Of a stretch of DNA of 20,563 bases, positions 15,113 through 20,563 are shown piece after piece (position 1 is the first letter of the stretch; each line of letters starts with the position of its first letter). Position numbers and translations under genes: made by a program. Source of the DNA: Thermoplasmata archaeon (lineage in GTDB: Archaea; Thermoplasmatota; Thermoplasmata; SG8-5); contig JAUSPR010000257.1 of NCBI GenBank assembly GCA_030655715.1, positions 1 through 20,563 of the forward strand, read 5' to 3'. The notes under the pieces were generated by a model that was not told the DNA's origin, ran no database searches, and saw nothing but the letters and a program-made list of their open reading frames with translations.

Positions 15113-15132
15113 CCAGCCCCTAAAGTGGCTGG
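15113..15132 (+). terminator. Hairpin after the PHA operon, possible terminator
   Basis: Perfect arms ccagcc (15113-15118) and ggctgg (15127-15132) form a stem with an 8-nt loop, 4 nt after the reductase stop codon. Only a weak T-rich run (gatttgttcg) follows, so termination is plausible but not proven. Confidence 0.45.
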
Positions 15133-15166
15133 GATTTGTTCGTGGCTGGAAGTTTACCATATGGCA

Positions 15167-15245
15167 GTTGCATACCTGAATTATCGAAGCACATGAGCTT
15201 CGATTTTCTATGCAAATATATTCACGGTATGCAACGGTGGATCGA
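15167..15245. repeat. Nested inverted repeat
   Basis: The outer arms gttgcatacc (15167-15176) and ggtatgcaac (15236-15245) are a perfect 10-bp inverted repeat. Inside lies a perfect 8-bp hairpin, atcgaagc/gcttcgat (15183-15190 and 15197-15204). The structure is strand-symmetric, so the strand of any RNA is unknown. Confidence 0.7.
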
Positions 15246-15381
15246 CGACAGCTTTCATCCTGAATTTCGTGTGTCCCTATCGCCAGATACTCATCCATGC
15301 TGATTTAATAAGTAGATAGGACAGGATATCGAGGTGAGCACTTTAATTAAACTATTTCTCGCCAATAGAAAAGTTTGTAAG

Positions 15382-15422
15382 CGCCCTGTATCCGCAAATC
15401 TAAAGATTGCGGTATTAGGGCG
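15382..15422 (+). promoter_or_regulatory. Long stem-loop ahead of purM
   Basis: Arms cgccct (15382-15387) and agggcg (15417-15422) enclose ccgcaa...ttgcgg with a short loop. This makes a 41-nt two-part stem about 63 nt ahead of the purM start. It could be a leader RNA structure or an operator. I do not recognise a known riboswitch class. Confidence 0.4.
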
Positions 15423-15485
15423 AGAACATGTTTAATAACTCAGCAAAAGGTTTATGTTCAATCGCATATTGCCCCACGTGAGACA

Positions 15486-16508
15486 ATGAAACTAACATAC
15501 GCTGAAGCGGGCGTTGATATTGACAGAAAATCCGATGCCATCGAATCACTTGTAAATATGCTGGGATTCACCAGGCAGGGAGTTGGAAAAAGAGTGGAAA
15601 TGCACGGCGGGTATGCCGGGTTCATCGAGTTCGGTTCTTACGCTCTCGGGCTTTGCACTGACGGTGTGGGCACCAAGATAATGATTGCCAATGCGATGAG
15701 AAAATGGGACACCATCGGAATCGATTGTGTTGCAATGAACGCGAACGACCTGATTTGCGTGGGCGCGGAACCCTTGGCCTTCGTGGATTATATTGCAATA
15801 GACAAACCTGACAATGAACTGGCCAAACAGATCGGAACTGGTATCCAGAAAGGAGCCGAACTGGCAAATGTTTCGCTGGTTGGCGGAGAATTTGCCATTC
15901 TCTCAGAGATGGTGAACGGCTTCGACCTGGCAGGAACTTGCCTGGGATGGGTGAAGAAGAGCAAGCTCATCACCGGAAAGAAAATCGTGGTTGGTGATGC
16001 AATTATTGGGATAAAAAGCTCGGGAATTCATTCCAACGGTCTATCGTTAGCCAGGAAGGTCCTCGAGGTCAATGAGATGGGATATGACGAGAAATTCAGC
16101 AGGTTGAATAGGCCGATCGGCCTGGAATTGCTGGAACCCACCCAGATGTATGTTAAGGAAATTCTCAGCATGGTCAGGCAATGCGAGATTCATGGAATCG
16201 CGCATATCACCGGCGGAGGATTGAGGAATCTTATCAGACTTCATTCCGAAAGGGAATTCAGAATAGAGAAGCCGCTGGAATCGCAACCTGTTTTCAAAAT
16301 TCTTCAGGAAATGGGAAGCATCTCGGACCAGGAAATGTACCAGACATTCAACATGGGAATGGGAATGGCTATCATCTTGCCTGAGAAGCATGTTAAAAAG
16401 GCCCTATCCATTCTGAACAAGACTCTTGAGGCAAGAGAGGTCGGTCATGTGCACGAAGGCGTGGGCGTCTGCAATTCCGAGGCAGGAATCGAGTATCACC
16501 GTTATTGA
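15486..16508 (+). CDS. purM: Phosphoribosylformylglycinamidine cyclo-ligase (AIR synthetase)
   Basis: Catalyses the ATP-dependent ring closure of FGAM to aminoimidazole ribotide (AIR), the fifth step of purine synthesis, in the cytoplasm. The 340-aa length is normal. Motifs in order are YAEAGVDIDRK (5-15), TDGVGTK (58-64), the metal/ATP region DCVAMNANDL (80-89), GGEFA (133-137) and SSGIHSNG (178-185). The C-terminal half has HITGGGLRNL and MGMGMAIILP, the second part of the PurM/AIRS fold. It is the first gene of a two-gene unit with the gamma carbonic anhydrase, which starts 8 nt after its stop. No other purine genes are in view. Confidence 0.94.
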   Translation: MKLTYAEAGVDIDRKSDAIESLVNMLGFTRQGVGKRVEMHGGYAGFIEFGSYALGLCTDGVGTKIMIANAMRKWDTIGIDCVAMNANDLICVGAEPLAFVDYIAIDKPDNELAKQIGTGIQKGAELANVSLVGGEFAILSEMVNGFDLAGTCLGWVKKSKLITGKKIVVGDAIIGIKSSGIHSNGLSLARKVLEVNEMGYDEKFSRLNRPIGLELLEPTQMYVKEILSMVRQCEIHGIAHITGGGLRNLIRLHSEREFRIEKPLESQPVFKILQEMGSISDQEMYQTFNMGMGMAIILPEKHVKKALSILNKTLEAREVGHVHEGVGVCNSEAGIEYHRY

Positions 16509-16516
16509 GGTTTTAT

Positions 16517-17044
16517 ATGGCAATATACGAGTTCGAGGGAAAAAGGCCAGTCATCGGAAATGGGGGCTTTGTCTACCCTGAGGCCACGATAATCGGCGAT
16601 GTCACGATCGGAGAAGAATGTTACATCGGTGCCGGTGCAGTCATCCGCGGAGATTATGGCACTGTTATAATTGGCAATAGAACCGCAATAGAGGAGAACT
16701 GTGTGCTCCACGCCAGGCCCGGCGAAATCCTCAAAATCGGGAATGATGTGACAGTGGGCCATGCCGCGATTCTGCACAATTGCACGCTGGACGATTTCTG
16801 CATCATCGGCATGGGCTCGATTGTTTCGGATTATGCCAGGGTGGGCGAATGGGCTGTTGTCGGCGAAGGCGCCGTTGTCAAGAACAAGACGATCATCGAG
16901 CCGGGCCAGATTGTCGTGGGCATTCCTGCGAAACCCGTGGCCCAGGTCAATGAGGATTACAAGAAGCAGTGGACGCATTTTAAATCGATTTATGTCGATT
17001 TAGCTCGCACAAGATTAGTTTCAGGTTTGAAAAAGATTGGATGA
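16517..17044 (+). CDS. Gamma-class carbonic anhydrase-like left-handed beta-helix protein
   Basis: Start ATG 16517 follows gaggt (16507-16511) by 5 nt and is preferred to TTG 16505. The 175-aa product is a hexapeptide-repeat left-handed beta-helix (GDVTIGEECYIGAGAVIRGD and more turns) closed by a C-terminal helix. The three zinc-ligand histidines of gamma carbonic anhydrases are present at H65, H82 and H87, with R44 and D46 in the conserved VIRGD motif. The Gln often found in the active-site turn is apparently Glu here (AIEENCVLH). Such proteins either interconvert CO2 and bicarbonate or belong to the related PaaY/CaiE group; activity must be tested. Tight spacing to purM suggests co-translation. 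No signal peptide is present, unlike Methanosarcina Cam. Confidence 0.88.
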   Translation: MAIYEFEGKRPVIGNGGFVYPEATIIGDVTIGEECYIGAGAVIRGDYGTVIIGNRTAIEENCVLHARPGEILKIGNDVTVGHAAILHNCTLDDFCIIGMGSIVSDYARVGEWAVVGEGAVVKNKTIIEPGQIVVGIPAKPVAQVNEDYKKQWTHFKSIYVDLARTRLVSGLKKIG

Positions 17045-17077
17045 TGGCAAGCTTTGTTCAGCATGCCCATACGCTCT

Positions 17078-17169
17078 TATTTCAGCCGAATAGTTTCCAG
17101 ATTCATCGGCGCTCTCGTCTCAAATCCGAATTTCTTGTAGAGCGAGCTGGCCAGGTCGGAACATTTGAA
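17078..17169 (-). pseudogene. Orphan perfect copy of the last 92 nt of the aCPSF1 gene
   Basis: Bases 17078-17169 are identical to 17449-17540, position for position with an offset of 371. Read on the minus strand, the copy encodes the C-terminal ~30 residues of aCPSF1 (FKCSDLASSLYKKF and on to NLETIRLK) and ends in TAA where the real gene ends in TAG. Upstream sequence in the copy is unrelated or strongly diverged, so it is not an expressed gene of its own. Confidence 0.85.
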
Positions 17170-17174
17170 GTCCT

Positions 17175-17211
17175 CCCGTAATCCTATCGCTTTCAGAATG
17201 CCGATTACGGG
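17175..17211. repeat. Hairpin at the inner edge of the orphan copy
   Basis: Perfect 9-bp arms cccgtaatc (17175-17183) and gattacggg (17203-17211) with a 19-nt loop, starting 6 nt from the end of the 92-nt duplicate. Confidence 0.6.
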
Positions 17212-17256
17212 CCAACGCATAGAATCATGGTGCTGGTAAAATTTACGATTCTGGGC

Positions 17257-17399
17257 GAATGCTCTACTATGTAATATTCAGTTCTTGCATTCACCTATTG
17301 CTTACAAAATAATACAAGCCACATGGCAATCGATTCAACGATTTTCTGTTGCCATGCCATGGTCGAATGCGCCACTATTAATTATCATGAATTGCATTC
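17257..17399. repeat. Cluster of gaatgc/gcattc and catggcaa/ttgccatg inverted repeats
   Basis: Two elements bounded by gaatgc and gcattc (17257-17292 and 17365-17399) flank a perfect 8-bp hairpin, catggcaa/ttgccatg (17322-17356). The same gaatgc...gcattc ends bound the tandem repeat elements at 8566-8624 and, with one change, 8695-8752. Confidence 0.5.
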
Positions 17400-17447
17400 A
17401 ACTTTCTTGTACATTGCAGTCTTTATCAATAAAAACTATTAATCCGC

Positions 17448-19355
17448 CTATTTCAGCCGAATAGTTTCCAGATTCATCGGCGCTCTCGTCTCAAATCCGA
17501 ATTTCTTGTAGAGCGAGCTGGCCAGGTCGGAACATTTGAACTCTTCTCCGTGACCGATAATAATACGCTCCGGCTTCGGCTCCATGCCCTCGATATATCT
17601 CATGAGCTGGCGTCTGTCCGAATGACCGGAGAAACCATCAACTGTTTCTACATTCATCTGCATGTCCAGGGTTATTCCGTCTCCCCTGCCGCTGAGCTGG
17701 ACTTCCTTCCAGCCTTTCTGGATTTTTCTGCCGATTGTTCCTTCGGCCTGATAACCCACGAAAACGATTGTGGAGTGCGGATTTCTGGCCCATGCCTTCA
17801 GGTACTCAAGTACAGGCCCGCCGTTCATCATGCCCGCGGTAGCAAGAACAATGCATGGTTCAGGGTCGTCCGCAATTCTCTGGCGCATGTCCATGCTGTC
17901 AACGCGCTTGAAGATCGGCGAGAGAAATGGATTTTCCTTCTGCTGGAATATCTGGGTGCGCAACGAGCTGTTGAGGTACTCCGGGTAGGCAGTATGTATT
18001 GCCGTGGCCTCCCAAATCATACCATCCAGGTATACCGGGACTGCGGGAATCTGTTCGTTCCTAATCAGGTCCTCGAGAACCAGCATGACCTCCTGGGAAC
18101 GCCCGACAGCGAAAACCGGAATGAGCACGCGACCGCCCTTCTCTATGGTCCTCGCAACACTCTGGCGAAGCTGGAGTGATGCCTCGGCCCTGCTTGGCTG
18201 CATATCGTGATAACCACCATAAGTGGACTCGATAACCAGCGTTTCAATCCTCGGGAAGCGGTTGACCGCTGAATTGAACAGCCAGGACTTCTCAAACTTC
18301 ATGTCGCCGGTCATGGCGATATTGTAAAGGCCGTCGCCGATGTGGAAATGGCAGACAGCCGAGCCAAGAATATGACCGGCATTCTGGAATGTGAGTCGCA
18401 CGTCCGGAGATATGTCTGTGGTTTCACCGTACTTCAATGGAATGCAATGTTTTACCATATCCCGCACATGGCTTGATTCGTACTGGCCCTTCTTTGCCTC
18501 GCCATATGAAACCTTGAGGGAATCAATAAGCATCAGTGACATCAAATCCCTGGTTGGGGGAGTGCAGTAAACCGGGCCCTCATAGCCATACTTGTAAAGT
18601 ACTGGCAGTATGCCGCAGTGGTCCAGATGTGCATGTGTGATTACTACCGCATCAAGGCTCTCGAGCGGCATGAGTTCCGGCGCGTTAAGGTATGGTGTTA
18701 CATTATCGCTGGAGGGCATTGCACCGCAATCTATCATGACCTTGCTGTTTCTTGTGTTCAGCAGCGTGCAACTTCTTCCAACTTCCCTGTAACCACCCAA
18801 CATTGTGAGGCGCACCCAGTTTTCTCCATCTGGTACTTCTCGAATTAATCTTTTACCCAGCTTTCGAAGGAATGCGATTCTCTCCTCCCTGACCTGGCGC
18901 AGGTAACTTCTGACCTCAGTAACAGTCTTTGAGGCCAGCGGTGGAGCCCTTGTAACCTTCGGAGCCCAGCCAATGGTTTTTTTCAGTTCGTTAAGAAGCG
19001 CACCGTGTTTGCCTATGACCAGTCCAGGAGTTATTGCTTCGATTGTGACCTCGCCAGTCTCATGCTCGAAATAAATGTCAGTAATTTCCGCTTCCTCGGG
19101 AATAATTTTTCTGATCTCGGCCTCGGCCTCCTCCGCGCTGGAGAGAAGCTTGGGATCCGGCCTTATGGCGACCCTGCGCCTGAGGCTCTGCGCTAGCTGC
19201 CTGATTATATCAATATTGTTGGCCAGGCCTTCCATGTCCTCGGTATAAATAATAATGATAGGACCTTCGAAGTCGATTTCAGTAATTTTAATGTTGGGAG
19301 GGACGATTTTTCTAACTTCGTCCCTGGCCTGTTCCAATAGTTTTTCTACGCTCAT
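17448..19355 (-). CDS. Archaeal CPSF-like KH/beta-CASP ribonuclease (aCPSF1/FttA)
   Basis: The 635-aa length is normal for archaeal CPSF1. Residues 1-140 hold the two KH-like domains; the second has GLVIGKHG (111-118). A metallo-beta-lactamase domain follows with the zinc motif HAHLDHCG (241-248), then GDMKF and ESTYGG. The beta-CASP domain has RVLIPVFAVGRSQEV and ATAGMMNGGPVLEY. The last motifs are FSGHSDRRQL and IIGHGEEFKCSDL. This enzyme cleaves nascent RNA and drives factor-dependent transcription termination in archaea, and it dimerises through its C-terminus. It lies 32 nt after psmB on the same strand, so the two probably share a transcript. ATG 19355 follows gggtggttag, a modest ribosome binding site. 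It ends in TAG. Its final 92 nt are duplicated downstream. Confidence 0.95.
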   Translation of the reverse strand: MSVEKLLEQARDEVRKIVPPNIKITEIDFEGPIIIIYTEDMEGLANNIDIIRQLAQSLRRRVAIRPDPKLLSSAEEAEAEIRKIIPEEAEITDIYFEHETGEVTIEAITPGLVIGKHGALLNELKKTIGWAPKVTRAPPLASKTVTEVRSYLRQVREERIAFLRKLGKRLIREVPDGENWVRLTMLGGYREVGRSCTLLNTRNSKVMIDCGAMPSSDNVTPYLNAPELMPLESLDAVVITHAHLDHCGILPVLYKYGYEGPVYCTPPTRDLMSLMLIDSLKVSYGEAKKGQYESSHVRDMVKHCIPLKYGETTDISPDVRLTFQNAGHILGSAVCHFHIGDGLYNIAMTGDMKFEKSWLFNSAVNRFPRIETLVIESTYGGYHDMQPSRAEASLQLRQSVARTIEKGGRVLIPVFAVGRSQEVMLVLEDLIRNEQIPAVPVYLDGMIWEATAIHTAYPEYLNSSLRTQIFQQKENPFLSPIFKRVDSMDMRQRIADDPEPCIVLATAGMMNGGPVLEYLKAWARNPHSTIVFVGYQAEGTIGRKIQKGWKEVQLSGRGDGITLDMQMNVETVDGFSGHSDRRQLMRYIEGMEPKPERIIIGHGEEFKCSDLASSLYKKFGFETRAPMNLETIRLK

Positions 19356-19387
19356 GGGCTAACCACCCAAAAAACTTGCATCTGCCC

Positions 19388-20029
19388 CTATGCTAGTTTC
19401 ATCTTTTCGATTCTCTTTGTGATATCTGCGTCATCAAGTTCTTTAAATTCCTTCTTGGTGATGGTTGCGACACTTATGCCATTCCCCGAAGCGGAATCGC
19501 GCTTCATTGCCGTGGAAATGCCTCTGATTGCAAGGTCTACTGCGTCAGTCATGGACATTCCTTCTTTGTAATAATCCTCAAGAATGCCGTAAACATATGG
19601 TGAACCTGAGCCAGTGGTGGTATAATCATCCGGTATTGAACCGCCTGCCGCGTCAAGGGAGTAAACATGGTACCCGTCGTCATCCACGCCGGCAACAATC
19701 AGTTGTACCCAGTAGGGGTAGTAAGAACGACCGTTCAAAATGTTGGAAAGCATGGCAGCTGCAGCCCTGATGGGCATGTTGCTACCTCTCTTGAGCCTGT
19801 AAAGCTCTGCCTCTGCTTTGAGATACCTGGCAAGGGTCTGTGCGTCACCGACGAGACCTGCTACGGTAAGACCGATATTATCGTCGATCTTGAAGAGCTT
19901 CTTTGTCTTCTTGTGTGCGATAAGCGTTCCCATGGTGGCCCTGTGCTCGGTGGCTATGACCACACCGTCCTTGCAAGTAATACCTACAGTAGTAGTACCT
20001 TTCTTTAATTCTTGAGTGTATTCTGGCAT
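19388..20029 (-). CDS. psmB: Archaeal 20S proteasome beta subunit
   Basis: Start ATG 20029 is chosen over 20065. It has gagggagcgg upstream, and the TATA-like sequence near 20070-20082 lies too close to 20065. The 213-aa precursor begins with a short propeptide, MPEYTQELKKG, cut before T12 in TTTVGI, the N-terminal nucleophile of the mature peptidase. ATEHRATMG carries the catalytic acidic residue (Glu, as in Thermoplasma) and KKTKKLF the catalytic Lys. GLVGDAQTLARYLKAE and GSGSPYVYGILE are conserved, as is the active-site RDSASGNGI. It forms the inner rings of the 20S particle. The alpha subunit is not in the window. It is the first gene of a likely psmB-aCPSF1 transcript and ends in TAG. 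Confidence 0.95.
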   Translation of the reverse strand: MPEYTQELKKGTTTVGITCKDGVVIATEHRATMGTLIAHKKTKKLFKIDDNIGLTVAGLVGDAQTLARYLKAEAELYRLKRGSNMPIRAAAAMLSNILNGRSYYPYWVQLIVAGVDDDGYHVYSLDAAGGSIPDDYTTTGSGSPYVYGILEDYYKEGMSMTDAVDLAIRGISTAMKRDSASGNGISVATITKKEFKELDDADITKRIEKMKLA

Positions 20030-20110
20030 ATCATCCGCTCCCTCAAAATCGGGTCTTTGGCACATAATACTAGTATAAATACCGATTATCCGATTATATG
20101 GTTATAATAT
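20030..20110 (-). promoter_or_regulatory. Promoter and ribosome binding site of psmB
   Basis: On the minus strand ggtatttatactagtatt (about 20065-20082) contains a TATA box about 45 nt ahead of ATG 20029. It is followed by gagggagcgg as ribosome binding site. The distance supports 20029 as the true start. Confidence 0.5.
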
Positions 20111-20194
20111 ACAATTACGGAAATAGCCTCGGCGTATATAAGGATTTCCACATCAGGTTCTGTTGCGTCTGAGGGTGCTTTTTATAAAAATAGA

Positions 20195-20243
20195 GGACGG
20201 GGTCTGGCCGTTTCCGGCCTGCCTTTAGGAGAGTGACCCCGTC
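20195..20243 (-). terminator. Strong hairpin followed by a T-rich run, likely terminator of the right-edge gene
   Basis: Perfect 10-bp arms ggacggggtc (20195-20204) and gaccccgtcc (20234-20243) enclose a second hairpin, ggccg/cggcc (20206-20219). On the minus strand the outer stem is followed by tctatttttat. The whole lies 19 nt after the TAA of the right-edge gene. A small structured RNA on either strand is the alternative. Confidence 0.6.
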
Positions 20244-20264
20244 CAAAGTGGGGAAGAGTTGATT
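20227..20264. repeat. Dispersed repeat copy 2
   Basis: Shares aagtggggaagagttgatt (20246-20264) exactly with 6596-6614 and has similar sequence before it (ggagagtgaccccgtcc). It abuts the stop codon of the right-edge gene and overlaps one arm of the terminator-like hairpin. Confidence 0.6.
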
Positions 20265-20563
20265 ATGAAGTTGGTGGATTTTCTGTCTTAGGCTTTACTG
20301 GGGCATTTGTAGGGGCGGAAGTAGACTGGTTTTGTGGAGTTATAACTGCTTTTTGTTTCTTTGCCTGGCGTTCAAGTTTCCTATAATATTTCTTAACCTG
20401 TTTTTGCGCAAGTTCGGCACGTTCCCCAGTTAGTGCATCTCGCTTGATAACGTCGTTAATTATGATTCCTTGAACCATATCCGCATCAATCTTCACGCCC
20501 GGATAAATTTTCCTCAGTTCTTTTCCTACTGCGCTTACAATGCCATCTGCTTGCAAAAGTGTC
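20263..20563 (-). CDS. C-terminal part of an unknown protein, running off the right edge
   Basis: The frame is open to the last base of the window. The only possible internal start is a TTG at 20556 without support, so the gene most likely begins outside. About 100 residues are visible. First comes a compact helical region (GIVSAVGKELRKIYPGVKID, then MVQGIIINDVIKRDALTGER), then a basic helix (QKQVKKYYRKLERQAKKQ). The last 25 or so residues are rich in Pro, Thr, Ser and Asn and are probably disordered. No membrane segment or known motif is visible, and I cannot name a family. It ends in TAA, followed by a strong hairpin and T-rich run. Confidence 0.6.
   Translation of the reverse strand, partial: TLLQADGIVSAVGKELRKIYPGVKIDADMVQGIIINDVIKRDALTGERAELAQKQVKKYYRKLERQAKKQKAVITPQNQSTSAPTNAPVKPKTENPPTS

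Larger units (their letters stand above)
15109..15485. other. 377-nt intergenic stretch with three hairpin structures and the purM promoter
   Basis: No gene is visible. After the hairpin at 15113-15132 comes a nested inverted repeat (15167-15245), then a long stem near 15382-15422, then AT-rich sequence (tttaataact, gtttatgttc) that could hold the purM TATA box. ATG 15486 is preceded by acgtgagaca, a modest ribosome binding site. Confidence 0.5.
17045..17447. other. 403-nt stretch between convergent genes with a duplicated gene end and several hairpins
   Basis: No full gene is visible. It contains the orphan 92-nt copy of the aCPSF1 3' end and a run of inverted repeats: cccgtaatc/gattacggg (17175-17211), agaatc/gattct (17221-17252), gaatgc/gcattc (17257-17292), catggcaa/ttgccatg (17322-17356) and gaatgc/gcattc (17365-17399). 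The part next to the aCPSF1 stop is AT-rich; on the minus strand it reads gattaatagtttttattgat, with a T5 run suited to archaeal termination. Confidence 0.6.

Noticed and set aside
20195..20243. A tRNA or other known structured RNA
   Set aside because: At 49 nt it is too short for a tRNA, and a T-rich run on the minus strand right after a gene end fits a terminator better.

Overview
The window looks like a chromosome segment from a euryarchaeon of the Thermoplasmatota type. The evidence is an archaeal 20S proteasome beta subunit that closely resembles the Thermoplasma protein as I remember it, an archaeal KH/beta-CASP nuclease (aCPSF1), TATA-box promoters with purine-rich ribosome binding sites, and PurM and gamma carbonic anhydrase genes. 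I cannot fix the rank from sequence alone. TAG is an ordinary stop here: at least four genes end with it.

Layout. (1) Bases 1-6465, minus strand, AT-rich: a two-gene defence-type module made of a PLD-nuclease/SNF2-like helicase followed, after 1 nt, by an Eco57I-type methylase that runs off the left edge. The helicase's best start (6465, strong ribosome binding site) is separated from the rest of the gene by an in-frame TAG. (2) Bases 6466-8867, accessory patch, plus strand: three small genes (an unknown Trp-rich protein, a pRiA4b ORF-3-like protein, an unknown helical protein), an integron attC-like structured site at 7238-7317, and two tandem copies of a ~129-bp repeat. (3) Bases 8868-10265, minus: a helix-turn-helix plus three-PAS one-component regulator, divergent from the next operon. 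(4) Bases 10503-15108, plus: a polyhydroxyalkanoate (PHA) operon with two phasin/PhaE-like proteins, a small PhaE-like subunit, class III PhaC, an enoyl-CoA hydratase and a PhaB/FabG-type reductase. (5) Bases 15486-17044, plus: purM and a gamma carbonic anhydrase, tightly spaced. (6) Bases 17448-20029, minus: psmB followed by aCPSF1. A perfect 92-nt orphan copy of the aCPSF1 3' end lies 371 bp away at 17078-17169. (7) The right edge holds the C-terminal end of an unknown minus-strand gene followed by a terminator-like hairpin.

How the genes work together. The PHA operon has the reductase that makes (R)-3-hydroxyacyl-CoA, the PhaC/PhaE polymerase and putative granule-coat proteins. No beta-ketothiolase is in view. 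The two largest granule-type proteins share a regular ~29-residue repeat (Y-x6-W), which is the most distinctive protein feature of the window. The divergent PAS protein is a plausible redox or energy-state regulator of this operon. The psmB-aCPSF1 pair joins protein turnover with mRNA 3'-end formation, and purM-gamma-CA may link purine synthesis to CO2/bicarbonate supply; both links are inference.
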